From NCBI RefSeq assembly GCF_001043025.1, contig NZ_JYLD01000012.1, positions 1 through 64,000 on the forward strand: 64,000 nucleotides of DNA. Direction: 5' to 3'. Of this stretch, positions 48,116 to 57,967 are shown one piece after another. The notes under the pieces were generated by a model that worked only from the letters and a program-made list of their open reading frames with translations, was not told the origin of the DNA and searched no databases. Each line of letters starts with the position of its first letter. The first letter of the stretch is position 1. This stretch comes from Pseudomonas helleri (GTDB lineage Bacteria; Pseudomonadota; Gammaproteobacteria; Pseudomonadales; Pseudomonadaceae). A program made the translations under genes and the position numbers.

Positions 48116-51100
48116 TCAGTCTTCTTCAATGTCCAGCAACAGGTTTTCCAGCGCCTCGCGGTAGTCGCCCGGTTCGCTCCAGAGCCCGCGCTGCTGGGCT
48201 TCCAGCAGGCGCTCGGTCATGTCGCGCAAGGCGTGCGGGTTGTGTTGCTGGACGAAATCACGGGTGTTCGGGTCGAGCAAATAGGCATCGGCGAGCAATG
48301 CGTATTGGTGGTCGTCGATCAATTGGGTGGTCGCGTCAAACGCAAACAGGTTGTCAAGCGTCGCTGCCATCTCAAACGCACCTTTGTAGCCGTGACGCTT
48401 TACCCCTTCGATCCACTTTGGATTGGCGGCACGGGAACGGATCACCCGATTCAACTCTTCTTTGAGGGTGCGTACTTTCGGCAAGTCCGGCTGGCTGTGA
48501 TCGCCATGGTAACTGGCCGCAGTCGTACCGCTCAGGCTCTCGACGGCCGCCAGCATACCGCCCTGGAACTGGTAATAGTCGTTGGAGTCGAGCAAGTCAT
48601 GCTCACGGTTGTCCTGGTTCTGCACCACCGCCTGCACCTGGCTCAAGCGCTGGGCGAACTGCCCGCGGGCGGCCGTGCCTTCATCGGCGCCACCGTAGGC
48701 GTAGCCGCCCCAATTGAGGTAAACCTCGGCCAGGTCTTCGCGGCTTTGCCACAGGCGCCCGTCAATCGCGTTTTGCACACCAGCGCCATAGGCACCCGGT
48801 TTGGCGCCGAAAATACGCCAGCCCGCCTGCCGCGCAGCAAGTTCCGGGGCCAGGCCGTCCCGCTCAAGCTGTTCGCGTTCGCTGCGCACTTTGGCGGCCA
48901 GCGGGTTAAGGTCATCCGGTTCATCCAGCGCAGCCACCGCCTGCACCGCCGCGTCAAACAGGCGGATCAGGTTGGCAAAGGCGTCCCTGAAGAACCCCGA
49001 GACCCGCAGGGTCACGTCTACCCGAGGCCGGTCGAGCAAGCTGACCGGCAAAATCTCGAAGTCATCAACGCGCTGGCTGCCCGTGGCCCAGACCGGACGC
49101 ACGCCCATCAGCGCCATGGCCTGGGCGATGTCATCGCCGCCTGTACGCATGGTAGCCGTGCCCCACACCGACAACCCCAGTTGGCGCAAGTGATCGCCAT
49201 GGTCTTGCAGGTGGCGTTCAAGAATCAGGTTGGCGGACTGAAAGCCAATCCGCCACGCGGTGGTGGTGGGCAGGTTGCGCACATCGACTGAAAAGAAGTT
49301 ACGCCCGGTGGGCAGTACATCTAGACGCCCGCGGCTAGGCGCACCACTGGGCCCGGCAGGCACAAAGCGCCCGTTCAGGGCATCCAGCAAACCTTGCATC
49401 TCCGCCGGGCCACACGCGTCCAGGCGCGGCGCGACAACGTCCAGCAAAGCATCAAAAATCGAGCGCACTTCAGCCCATTGCTCACTGCCCGGCAGCTGCA
49501 AACCACCGTCCAGCGCTTGCTCGATTAACTGTGCAGCGTACAACTCAAGACGCTCACGGGTGTCGCCTGCGGTGCGCCACAGCGCCTCGCTGACGGCTTG
49601 CAGCTCAGGCGGCTGACGCTGGGTCCAGGGTTCGGCCAGCGCACAGTCCAGCGGGTCGAAACCCAGTTCAAAGGCTTTGGCCAATGCCCGCAACAGGCTT
49701 GATTGGGCGCCACGGCCATCGCCACGGGGGATGCGCAGCAACGCCAGCAAGGTGTCGATACGCAGTCGCCCGGCCGGGGATTCGCCGAAAATATGCAGCC
49801 CGTCGCGGATTTGCGACTCTTTGAGGTCGCACAAATAGGTGTCCAGACGCGGCAACCAAATAGCCGCATCGGCGTCGCTGTCGAGGTTGTCGTCCAGTTG
49901 CAGCTCGCGATCAATGTGGGTGTCGCGCACCAGCTTGAGAATATCGCCCTGCAATTCACGGGCGCGGCGCGGGTCGAGCAACTGTGCCTCGTAATACTCA
50001 TCGGCCAGCAGTTCCAGATCACGTAGCGGGCCGTAGGTTTCGGCGCGGGTCAGCGGCGGCATCAGGTGGTCGATGATCACCGCCTGGGTGCGCCGCTTGG
50101 CCTGTGCGCCCTCGCCCGGGTCGTTGACAATAAACGGGTAAACATTGGGCAGCGGGCCGAGTATCGCATCCGGCCAGCAGTGTTCAGACAGGCCGACGCC
50201 TTTGCCCGGCAACCATTCCAGGTTGCCGTGTTTGCCCACGTGCACCACGGCATGGGCGCCATAGGTGTGGCGCAACCAGAAGTAAAAGGCCAGATACCCG
50301 TGCGGCGGCACCAGATCCGGGTCGTGATACACCGCGCTGGCGTCCACTTGATAACCCCGGGCAGGCTGAATGCCGACAAAGGTCAAACCAAAACGCAGCC
50401 CGGCAATCATCATGCGGCCACTGCGAAACATCGGATCGTTGTGCGGTGTGCCCCAGCGCTCGTTCACGGCCAGGCGATTGGCTTCGGGCAACTGATTGAA
50501 CATTGCCCAGTATTCATCCAGGCCCAGACTCTGATGGCAGGGCCGCAGGTCCAGGCTGTCCAGGTCGTTGCTGACCCCGCCCAACAGTTCTTGAATCAAC
50601 GCTGTGCCCGACGCTGGCAAGTCGTCTTGCAGCGGATAACCCTGAGCCTGTAACGCGCGCAATATATTCAGCGCCGCCGCCGGGGTATCAAGCCCCACGC
50701 CATTACCGATCCGACCATCACGGGTCGGGTAGTTGGCGAGAATCAGGGCAATGCGTTTTTGCGCGTTGGGAACACGGGCCAGTTCAACCCAGCGCCGTGC
50801 CAGCTCGGCAACAAAGTCCATACGCTCGGGCTGTGCGCGGTAGCACACCACGTCTGACTGGCTGCGCTCACTGCGCCAGGCCAGGTCTTTGAAGCTGATG
50901 GGGCGGCTGATGATTCGGCCATCCAGCTCGGGCAAGGCAATGTGCATCGCCAAATCCCGCGGGCCCAGGCCTTGTTCGCTGTCGCGCCAGCCGGGTTCAT
51001 TGTCTTGAGCGCAAATCGCCTGAATCACCGGGATATTGCGCCGGAACGGGCGCAGATGCGGCGCTTCCGGGCTGGATTGGGCAAAACCGGTGGTATTCAA

Positions 51101-51886
51101 AATGACCCCGGCGTCGACCTCATCAAGCAGATCTTGTACCACCGCCAGACAGCCCGGCTCTTTAAGGCTGGCCACCGCCATTGGCAAAGGGTTAAGCCCG
51201 GCCGCCTGTAAGCGCTGGCAAAACACATCGACAAATGCGGTATTGGCCGCCTGCAAGTGCGAGCGATAGAACAGCAATGCCGCTACCGGCTGCCCGGCCT
51301 GCCAATCCGTTTGCCAGTGGGCAAGTTCGGCGCTGCCGTGCTGCGGGTGGTAGATGGCCGTGCGCGGCAAGGTCTGTGGCTCGCCCCATGGATAATCGCG
51401 CCCCAGCCAGAGGCTGGCCAGGCAACGATAGAGTTGCAGCGCGTTTGCCCGCCCGCCCTGGCGTAAAAAGTGCCACAGGCGTTCGGCGTGTTCGGCGGGT
51501 ACGGTGCTCAACGCGCTGAGCTCCGGGTCGGGACGGTCATCGCCCGGCACCAGAATCAACGTCACGCCGCGCTCGGCCAACTGCATTAGCCGCTCGATGC
51601 CATAGCGCCAATAACCAATACCGCCGTGCAATGACAGCAGAATCACTTTGGCGTGTTGCAGCACCTGATCGAAATACAAATCGACCGAGCCGTGGTTTTG
51701 CACCTGCATCGGGTTGGCCAGACGCAGGCTTGGATAATCTTCCGGCAACTGCTGCGCGGCGTCCGCGAGCAGTGCCAGGCTTGAATCACCGCTGCACAGG
51801 ATCACCAGCTCGGCAGGTGTCTGGCCTAGGTCGGCAATGTTGTCGTCCGATACAAAGCCACCGGGCTGGGTCCTGAGCAAATGCAT
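48116..51886 (-). CDS. cobN: Cobaltochelatase subunit CobN
   Basis: A 1256-residue large subunit of the ATP-dependent aerobic cobalt chelatase, which inserts Co2+ into hydrogenobyrinic acid a,c-diamide. It has the CobN/BchH fold throughout: AVVHVGKHGNLEWLPGKG, the metal-site region with GMNP-free NWGGYAYGGADEGTAARG, and DSNDYYQFQGGMLAAVESLSG near the C-terminus. The length is normal for CobN. It begins 3 bases after cobW and is followed by the chlI/chlD gene, so the chelatase subunits and a metallochaperone form a single operon under a cobalamin riboswitch. Confidence 0.96.
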   Translation of the reverse strand: MHLLRTQPGGFVSDDNIADLGQTPAELVILCSGDSSLALLADAAQQLPEDYPSLRLANPMQVQNHGSVDLYFDQVLQHAKVILLSLHGGIGYWRYGIERLMQLAERGVTLILVPGDDRPDPELSALSTVPAEHAERLWHFLRQGGRANALQLYRCLASLWLGRDYPWGEPQTLPRTAIYHPQHGSAELAHWQTDWQAGQPVAALLFYRSHLQAANTAFVDVFCQRLQAAGLNPLPMAVASLKEPGCLAVVQDLLDEVDAGVILNTTGFAQSSPEAPHLRPFRRNIPVIQAICAQDNEPGWRDSEQGLGPRDLAMHIALPELDGRIISRPISFKDLAWRSERSQSDVVCYRAQPERMDFVAELARRWVELARVPNAQKRIALILANYPTRDGRIGNGVGLDTPAAALNILRALQAQGYPLQDDLPASGTALIQELLGGVSNDLDSLDLRPCHQSLGLDEYWAMFNQLPEANRLAVNERWGTPHNDPMFRSGRMMIAGLRFGLTFVGIQPARGYQVDASAVYHDPDLVPPHGYLAFYFWLRHTYGAHAVVHVGKHGNLEWLPGKGVGLSEHCWPDAILGPLPNVYPFIVNDPGEGAQAKRRTQAVIIDHLMPPLTRAETYGPLRDLELLADEYYEAQLLDPRRARELQGDILKLVRDTHIDRELQLDDNLDSDADAAIWLPRLDTYLCDLKESQIRDGLHIFGESPAGRLRIDTLLALLRIPRGDGRGAQSSLLRALAKAFELGFDPLDCALAEPWTQRQPPELQAVSEALWRTAGDTRERLELYAAQLIEQALDGGLQLPGSEQWAEVRSIFDALLDVVAPRLDACGPAEMQGLLDALNGRFVPAGPSGAPSRGRLDVLPTGRNFFSVDVRNLPTTTAWRIGFQSANLILERHLQDHGDHLRQLGLSVWGTATMRTGGDDIAQAMALMGVRPVWATGSQRVDDFEILPVSLLDRPRVDVTLRVSGFFRDAFANLIRLFDAAVQAVAALDEPDDLNPLAAKVRSEREQLERDGLAPELAARQAGWRIFGAKPGAYGAGVQNAIDGRLWQSREDLAEVYLNWGGYAYGGADEGTAARGQFAQRLSQVQAVVQNQDNREHDLLDSNDYYQFQGGMLAAVESLSGTTAASYHGDHSQPDLPKVRTLKEELNRVIRSRAANPKWIEGVKRHGYKGAFEMAATLDNLFAFDATTQLIDDHQYALLADAYLLDPNTRDFVQQHNPHALRDMTERLLEAQQRGLWSEPGDYREALENLLLDIEED

Positions 51887-51889
51887 GGT

Positions 51890-52960
51890 TTAAGCGCCCA
51901 ACGCTGTACGCAGTGTGGACTCAAGCAAGGCTGCGTCCAGGTCCTGACCGATCAACACCAGTTTGGTGGTACGTGCTTCGTCGCTGCCCCAGGCGCGGTC
52001 GAAGTGCTTGTCAAAACGCGTGCCCACGCCCTGGATCAGCAAACGCATCGGTTTGCCAGGAATGGCTGCAAAGCCCTTAACCCGCAGAATGTCGTGCTTG
52101 ACGACCAGATCGGTGAGCGCATCCAGCAGCAGGCGCTCTTCTGCTTGTGGCAGCTCGATGGAGATCGAGTCAAAGGCGTCGTGGTCGTGATCGTCGTGGT
52201 CATCATCGCCATCGTGGTGATGGTCGTGATGGCTGTGGCGGCTGTCGATATGGTCTTCAGAACCGGCGCCCAGGCCCAGAAGCACGTCCAGCGGCAGGCG
52301 ACCGCTACTGGCTTCGATGATTTTTACCGCCGGTGGCAGTTCTTCAGCGACTTCGGCACGAACTTTGGCCAGGTCTTCGGGCTTGATCAAGTCGGTTTTG
52401 TTGAGGATCACCAGGTCTGCGCTGGCCAGTTGGTCAGCAAACAGTTCGTGCAATGGCGATTCGTGGTCCAGGTTGGGGTCGAGTTTGCGCTGTGCGTCGA
52501 CCTGGTCCGGGAAGGCGGCGAAGGTGCCACGGGCAACGGCCGGGCTGTCAACCACGGTGATGACCGCGTCAACGGTGCAGGCGCTGCGGATTTCTGGCCA
52601 CTGGAAGGCTTGAACCAACGGTTTTGGCAAGGCCAGGCCCGAAGTTTCGATGAGGATGTGGTCGATGTCGCCGCGACGGGCAACCAGTTCGCGCATGACC
52701 GGGAAGAACTCTTCCTGCACGGTGCAGCACAGGCAGCCGTTGGCCAGCTCGTACACGCGGCCGTTGGCTTCTTCTTCGGTGCAACCGATGGAGCATTGCT
52801 TGAGGATTTCACCGTCGATGCCCAACTCGCCGAATTCGTTGACGATCACGGCAATGCGACGACCTTGAGCGTTGTCCAGCATATGGCGCAGCAAGGTGGT
52901 TTTGCCCGAGCCGAGAAAGCCGGTAACGATAGTGACGGGGGTTTTGGCCAGTGTTTTCAT
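51890..52960 (-). CDS. cobW: CobW-type GTP-binding metallochaperone
   Basis: A 356-residue G3E-family GTPase. Walker A is GFLGSGKTTLL near residue 14, the metal-binding CxCC is in NGCLCCTVQ, and NKTD is the guanine-specificity motif. A His/Asp-rich segment (HSHHDHHHDGDDDHDDHDHD, about residues 240-260) can bind Co2+ or other metals. A COG0523 C-terminal domain follows. ATG 52960 has AAGGG at seven bases. CobW is thought to deliver cobalt to CobN. It is the first gene after the cobalamin riboswitch. Confidence 0.94.
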   Translation of the reverse strand: MKTLAKTPVTIVTGFLGSGKTTLLRHMLDNAQGRRIAVIVNEFGELGIDGEILKQCSIGCTEEEANGRVYELANGCLCCTVQEEFFPVMRELVARRGDIDHILIETSGLALPKPLVQAFQWPEIRSACTVDAVITVVDSPAVARGTFAAFPDQVDAQRKLDPNLDHESPLHELFADQLASADLVILNKTDLIKPEDLAKVRAEVAEELPPAVKIIEASSGRLPLDVLLGLGAGSEDHIDSRHSHHDHHHDGDDDHDDHDHDAFDSISIELPQAEERLLLDALTDLVVKHDILRVKGFAAIPGKPMRLLIQGVGTRFDKHFDRAWGSDEARTTKLVLIGQDLDAALLESTLRTALGA

Positions 52961-53061
52961 CGGATGCCCTTTGGCAAAGCGGCGGGCATACGGGACGAGA
53001 ACCGCCCGGTGTGTGCGGTTACTCTTCGCCACCGGATCACCCCGCCCGGTTGAAGTAAGAA

Positions 53062-53255
53062 TCTGGTACGAGGCAGGTCTCCTGGCTTACGGCTGGAAGT
53101 CCGCCAGCGGCTGACCTCTGCCCTGCGCCTTCCCGCTGAATCAGCAGTGGCCTGGCAGGGTTATTGACCGTTTACAGTTGCGGGGGCAGCCGCGGCATAC
53201 CGCGTTCCCGTCTTAGCTTCGCGTGGCGAAGAACCTCGAAGGTGCAAGGCTACGC
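53062..53255 (-). promoter_or_regulatory. Cobalamin (B12) riboswitch upstream of cobW
   Basis: Read on the minus strand, the leader has the B12 riboswitch landmarks in order: GGGAACGCGGT, CTGCCCCCGCAACTGTAA (core CCCGCAACTGTAA), CAGGCCACTG (the B12 box GCCACTG), GGGAAGGCGCAGGGC, and the closing CCAGGAGACCTGCC. It lies about 100-300 bases before cobW. Adenosylcobalamin binding should switch off the cobW-cobN-chlI/D operon. The outer limits are estimates. Confidence 0.93.
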
Positions 53256-53378
53256 AGTGCTTTGTAACAGGTCAATGTTGAGGTACTTATCCGCTCCCAC
53301 AATCGAGTTGGCTACAAACACCTGACTGCGCGACAATTGCCGCCTTTTTCAGCCGCCTCCGGTTCCAAGGATCTGCTC

Positions 53379-54683
53379 ATGTCGTTGCCCCGCCCTACCC
53401 ACGTTCTGATCATTGGCTACGTGTGGCCCGAACCACGGTCTTCGGCGGCGGGCGGGCATATGATGCAAATCATCGAGAGCTTCTTGCAGGAAGGCTGGCA
53501 CATCACCTTCAGCAGTCCCGCCGGGATTGGCGAACACAAGGCTGATCTGGCGGCACTGGGCATTGCTGAGGTCAACATAGAGCTGAATAACAGCAGCTTT
53601 GATGCCTTTATCAGTGAACTGGCGCCAGATATCGTGCTGTTTGACCGCTTCATGATGGAGGAACAGTTCGGCTGGCGTGTCGAAAAACACTGTCCGAATG
53701 CTCTGCGGGTGCTTGAAACCTCAGACCTGCAAAGCCTGCGTGATGCTCGCCATCTGCAACTCAAGGCTCACTTAAAGGATCATCCCGAGCAGGATGACTT
53801 CAGCCGCCTTTTTGCGCCCTCGCCCGTGCAGACCTTTGAACACATGGCAGATGCCGATCTGGCGCAGCGAGAAATTGCCGCCATCTATCGCAGCGACCTG
53901 AACCTGATGATTTCTGAATACGAGATTGATCTGCTGGTCGAGCAATTCCACGTGCCCGCCGCCTTGTTGCACTGGTGCCCGCTGATGGTCGACAAGGTGC
54001 CGACCGAGTTCGTGCCGTTTGAGCAGCGCCAGCACTTCTTGAGCATTGGCAACTTTCGCCATGCGCCCAACTGGGACGCAGTGCTATGGATGAAAACTCA
54101 GGTCTGGCCGCTGATTCGCCAACAGTTGCCAGATGCCCAGTTGCATATCTACGGTGCTTACACGCCGCCCAAAGCCACGGCCTTGCATAACCCCAAGCAA
54201 GGTTTCCACGTGTTGAACTGGGCCGAAGACGCGCTGGCCGTCATGAGCAGCGCCCGCATCTGCCTCGCACCGCTGCGCTTTGGCGCCGGGATCAAAGGCA
54301 AAATTGCCGACGCCATGCTATGCGGTACGCCCAACGTGACGACCCCGATCGGCGCCGAAGGCATGCACGGTGACATGCCGTGGGCCGGGGCCATTGAACA
54401 GAGCGCCAGTGCCATTGCTGCCGCCGCGGTTGAGCTGTATCAAAACCCGCAGGCCTGGCAAAACGCCCAGCAAAACGGCCAGGCATTGCTCCAGGCGCGC
54501 TATCTGCAAAGCGACCATGGCCCGGCGCTGGTGCAACGGATCAACGCGTGCCGCGCCGGGCTTGAGCAGCATCGGCGCAACAACTTCACCGGCGCCATGC
54601 TGCGTCATCACCAGCATAAAAGTACGCAATACATGTCGCAGTGGATCGAGGCGAAAAACAGCGCCAGGCCACTCACCTCATAA
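53379..54683 (+). CDS. Glycosyltransferase (GT4-like)
   Basis: A 434-residue GT-B-fold glycosyltransferase. The N-terminal half carries the acceptor domain (VLIIGYVWPEPRSSAAGGHM), and the C-terminal half has the sugar-nucleotide binding region, with FLSIGNFRHAPNWDAV, HIYGAY, and APLRFGAGIKGKIADAMLCGTPNVTT including the family Glu/Gly-type GAEGM. ATG 53379 has AAGG at eight bases. It is convergent with cobF and overlaps it by six bases. The sugar and acceptor are not known. Confidence 0.87.
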   Translation: MSLPRPTHVLIIGYVWPEPRSSAAGGHMMQIIESFLQEGWHITFSSPAGIGEHKADLAALGIAEVNIELNNSSFDAFISELAPDIVLFDRFMMEEQFGWRVEKHCPNALRVLETSDLQSLRDARHLQLKAHLKDHPEQDDFSRLFAPSPVQTFEHMADADLAQREIAAIYRSDLNLMISEYEIDLLVEQFHVPAALLHWCPLMVDKVPTEFVPFEQRQHFLSIGNFRHAPNWDAVLWMKTQVWPLIRQQLPDAQLHIYGAYTPPKATALHNPKQGFHVLNWAEDALAVMSSARICLAPLRFGAGIKGKIADAMLCGTPNVTTPIGAEGMHGDMPWAGAIEQSASAIAAAAVELYQNPQAWQNAQQNGQALLQARYLQSDHGPALVQRINACRAGLEQHRRNNFTGAMLRHHQHKSTQYMSQWIEAKNSARPLTS

Positions 54684-55439
54684 GTCGGGTGCAAGGCGCC
54701 GGCGCAGCAAGTAAGTGTCCATGATCCAGCCTTTGCGCTGCCTCGCGTCTTCACGGATGTGTTTGATCAGCTCGCAAACGTCAGCAAGCTTGCCGGCAAT
54801 CAGGATTTCATCGGCGGTGCCCAGGTAAGCGCCCCAATAGATGTCGAGGTTTTCCTGGGTAAACCTTTGAAACGCGCAGTGGGCATCGAGCATCACCACC
54901 ACGTTGTCCAGGTCTGCGGCGGTCAGTCGTCGCCCGGTGGTGATACGAATCGGCTGGCCAATACCGTTCAAAGGCACGCGATGGCGCGCCGCCAATGCCT
55001 GCACACTGCTGATGCCGGGGATCACTTCGTAATCGAAGCCGGTGCAGCCATTCGCCCGCACCCGCTCAAGAATACGCAACGTACTGTCATACAACCCCGG
55101 CTCGCCCCATAACAGAAACGCCCCCGACTCGCCCTCGGCCAGTTCATCTTCAATCAGGCGCTGGAACACTTCGGCGCGCTGCTCATGCCAGTCTTCCACG
55201 CCCTGGGTGTAGGAAGGCGTCGAGCTATCACGCTGCGGATCACTGACCTGTACCACCCGGTACGCGGGTTCGCGGATATAACGCTCGCAGATTTCCAGGC
55301 GCAGGCGCACCAGATCTTCAGTGGTCTGGCCCTTGTCCAGCACAAAAAAAACCGATGCGCGGTTGAGGGCGTTAATCGCCTGAACGGTGATGTGCTCCGG
55401 GTCACCCGCGCCGATGCCGATCAGTAACAGTGTTTTCAT
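54678..55439 (-). CDS. cobF: Precorrin-6A synthase (deacetylating) CobF
   Basis: A 253-residue SAM-dependent methyltransferase of the aerobic cobalamin pathway that adds the C-1 methyl group to precorrin-5 with loss of the acetyl group. It has the CobF-type N-terminus LLIGIGAGDPEHITVQAINALNRA and the tetrapyrrole-methylase segments FLLWGEPGLYDST and VIPGISSVQALAARH. The frame is open upstream to 55562, but the family start is ATG 55439. It is apart from the cobW-cobN operon and has no visible riboswitch of its own. It is divergent from mtlR. Confidence 0.93.
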   Translation of the reverse strand: MKTLLLIGIGAGDPEHITVQAINALNRASVFFVLDKGQTTEDLVRLRLEICERYIREPAYRVVQVSDPQRDSSTPSYTQGVEDWHEQRAEVFQRLIEDELAEGESGAFLLWGEPGLYDSTLRILERVRANGCTGFDYEVIPGISSVQALAARHRVPLNGIGQPIRITTGRRLTAADLDNVVVMLDAHCAFQRFTQENLDIYWGAYLGTADEILIAGKLADVCELIKHIREDARQRKGWIMDTYLLRRRLAPDL

Positions 55440-55560
55440 TGAACCAGGCCCTTTGCGTACAGATCGTCGCCTCAATTGCGACGGAGTAATAACCGTAGCT
55501 GGTAGGAATTTAGATAAGGCGGCATGATCGCCCCATAACAATCCGAATAAGCGCGAAATC

Positions 55561-56496
55561 ATGACGCGACTCGCCAGAGCTACCGACCCTTCCTACGAAC
55601 TGATGGACGACCATAACGGCTTGTCGATCATTTATCGCCAGCATGGCTTCCCCTGTCCCTTGGTCCGCTGGCACTTCCACAAGGAATACGAGCTGCACCT
55701 GATTATGGCCAGCAGCGGCAAAGTGTTTGTCGGCGACTATATCGGCAATTTTTACCCTGAAACACTGTTTCTGACCGGGCCCAACCTGCCTCACAACTGG
55801 ATCAGCCAGGTGAGCGAGGATGAAGTGGTGCCCCTGCGCGACATGCTGGTCAACTTCACCGATGAAATGCTCGAAAACGCGAGCACCGTGTTCACCGAGC
55901 TGAAAGCCCTGACGCCAATGCTTGAACGGGCGCAGTACGGCATCGAGTTTCGTTGCGCAAAAACCATTCGCCGGGCGGTCGACCTGATGCAGGCCATTGC
56001 TGACGCCACCGGCACCACCCGCCTGGGGCATTTTTTGATCCTGCTGCAGTTGCTGGCCGACTGCGACGATTATCAGCTGTTGTCTGGCGTGACGGCCGGG
56101 CACTTGGCTGACGAGCAGACCATCGACCGTACCAACCGCGCCGTGGATTATATTTTTACTCACTACGCCCGCGAGCTGACCCTGGAAGAAGTGGCCGCGT
56201 ACATGGGCATGAAACCGACCTATTTCTCGCGGGTGTTCAAACAGGCCACCGGGCGTTGTTTTATCGAATTTGTGAACCGTTTGCGCATCAGTAAATCCTG
56301 CGAGCTGCTGGCCGATGGCGAAAAAGCCGTCACCGACGTCTGTTTTGAGTCGGGATTCAACAATATTTCCAACTTCAATCGGCGTTTTCAGCAGCTTAAA
56401 GGCATGACTCCATCACACTATCGGCGCCTTGCGGTCCAGCGTTTAACCGAGCAAAACCAGCCGCTGCCGGGTGAACGCCAGCGCAGTGCAAAATAG
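55561..56496 (+). CDS. mtlR: AraC-family activator of the mannitol operon, MtlR
   Basis: A 311-residue AraC/XylS-type regulator. The N-terminal cupin-like sensing domain (HFHKEYELHLIMASSGKVFVGDYIGNFYPETLFLTGPNLPHNW) is followed by two helix-turn-helices, with LEEVAAYMGMKPTYFSRVFKQATG and the AraC signature region VTDVCFESGFNNISNFNRRFQQLKGMTPSHYR. Length and place match MtlR of P. fluorescens, which activates mtlE-onwards in the presence of mannitol, arabitol or glucitol. It lies 141 bases upstream of mtlE on the same strand; a GGGCTG/CAGCCC hairpin (56541-56556) is in that gap. Confidence 0.92.
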   Translation: MTRLARATDPSYELMDDHNGLSIIYRQHGFPCPLVRWHFHKEYELHLIMASSGKVFVGDYIGNFYPETLFLTGPNLPHNWISQVSEDEVVPLRDMLVNFTDEMLENASTVFTELKALTPMLERAQYGIEFRCAKTIRRAVDLMQAIADATGTTRLGHFLILLQLLADCDDYQLLSGVTAGHLADEQTIDRTNRAVDYIFTHYARELTLEEVAAYMGMKPTYFSRVFKQATGRCFIEFVNRLRISKSCELLADGEKAVTDVCFESGFNNISNFNRRFQQLKGMTPSHYRRLAVQRLTEQNQPLPGERQRSAK

Positions 56497-56637
56497 TATC
56501 GGTTCAAGTGTTTCCAAAGCTTTGTCACGACGGTGATTGAGGGCTGTAATCAGCCCACGTGCAGGTCTCTGGGCCGGCAGCTATAAAAACAATAACCGTC
56601 CTTCAAAAGCCGCCTGGCCGATGAAGAGGAGTGCTCA

Positions 56638-57948
56638 ATGAATATTCCTGTCAAAGCGTTATGTGTGGCGACTTGCATGACCCTCAGCGGCATCGCCTTG
56701 GGCGCGCAAACCCTGACCATCGCCACGGTCAACAACAGTGACATGATCCGTATGCAAAAGCTCGCGAAAACCTTCGAGAGCGAACACCCCGATATCAAGC
56801 TCAACTGGGTCGTCCTCGAAGAGAACGTCCTGCGTCAGCGCCTGACCACCGATATTGCGACCCAGGGCGGCCAGTTCGACGTACTGACCATTGGCATGTA
56901 CGAAGCCGCACTGTGGGGTGCCAAAGGCTGGCTCGAACCCATGACCGACTTGCCCGCCACGTACGCCATTGAAGATGTGTTCCCGTCAGTACGTGATGGT
57001 TTGTCAGTCAACGGCACGCTCTACGCCCTGCCGTTTTACGCCGAAAGCTCCATGACCTATTACCGCACCGACCTGTTCAAAGAGGCAGGGCTGACCATGC
57101 CTGAGCACCCGACTTGGGAGCAGATCGCAGGCTTTGCCAAACAACTGAACAAACCCGATAAGGAGCAATACGGCATTTGTCTGCGCGGCAAAGCTGGCTG
57201 GGGCGAGAACATGGCCCTGATCGGCACCGTGGCCAACGCCTATGGCGCGCGCTGGTTCGATGAGAAGTGGCAGCCAGAATTTACCGGCCCTGAATGGAAG
57301 AACGCCCTGAACTTCTACGTCAACACCATGAAGGAGTCCGGCCCTCCGGGTGCGACCAGTAATGGTTTTAACGAAAACCTGGCACTGTTCAACAGCGGTA
57401 AATGCGCGATCTGGGTTGACGCCAGCGTCGCCGGGTCATTTGTCACTGACAAAACCCAGAGCAAAGTTGCTGACCATGTCGGCTTCACCTTTGCCCCGCA
57501 TCAAGTCACCGACAAAGGCAGCGCCTGGCTTTACTCCTGGGCACTGGCCATTCCCACCAGCTCCAAAGCCAAAGACGCCGCAAAAACCTTCAGCACCTGG
57601 GCAACTTCCAAGGAGTACGGCGCTTTAGTGGCTGAAAAAGACGGCATCGCCAATGTGCCGCCGGGCACGCGCAACTCGACCTACACCGACGCTTACCTGC
57701 AGGCCGCGCCATTTGCCAAGGTCACGCTGGAGTCGCTCAAAGCCGCCAACCCCAAAGACCCGACCCTCAAACCTGTGCCCTATGTGGGCATTCAATTGGT
57801 GACGATTCCTGAGTTCCAGGCCATCGGCACCCAGGTCGGCAAATTGTTCTCGGCAGCGCTAATTGGCCAGACCACGGTGGACCAAGCCCTGGCGGCCGCC
57901 CAGCAATCCACTGAGCGCGAAATGAAACGTGCGGGCTATCCAAAGTAG
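56638..57948 (+). CDS. mtlE: Polyol ABC transporter substrate-binding protein MtlE
   Basis: A 436-residue periplasmic binding protein. A signal peptide (MNIPVKALCVATCMTLSGIALGA) is followed by the mature domain of the maltose-binding type (cluster 1), with TIATVNNSDMIRMQKLAKTF and WALAIPTSSKAKDAAKTFSTW. It binds mannitol, sorbitol or arabitol for the MtlFGK transporter. ATG 56638 has AGAGGAG at good spacing. It is the first gene of the operon and is separated from mtlF by a REP-type palindrome. Confidence 0.93.
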   Translation: MNIPVKALCVATCMTLSGIALGAQTLTIATVNNSDMIRMQKLAKTFESEHPDIKLNWVVLEENVLRQRLTTDIATQGGQFDVLTIGMYEAALWGAKGWLEPMTDLPATYAIEDVFPSVRDGLSVNGTLYALPFYAESSMTYYRTDLFKEAGLTMPEHPTWEQIAGFAKQLNKPDKEQYGICLRGKAGWGENMALIGTVANAYGARWFDEKWQPEFTGPEWKNALNFYVNTMKESGPPGATSNGFNENLALFNSGKCAIWVDASVAGSFVTDKTQSKVADHVGFTFAPHQVTDKGSAWLYSWALAIPTSSKAKDAAKTFSTWATSKEYGALVAEKDGIANVPPGTRNSTYTDAYLQAAPFAKVTLESLKAANPKDPTLKPVPYVGIQLVTIPEFQAIGTQVGKLFSAALIGQTTVDQALAAAQQSTEREMKRAGYPK

Positions 57949-57967
57949 TCGACCCAACGCCAAAAAC

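Noticed and set aside
47918..49291. 457-codon open frame antisense to the cobN and chelatase genes
   Set aside because: Shadow frame over conserved coding sequence with no family resemblance.
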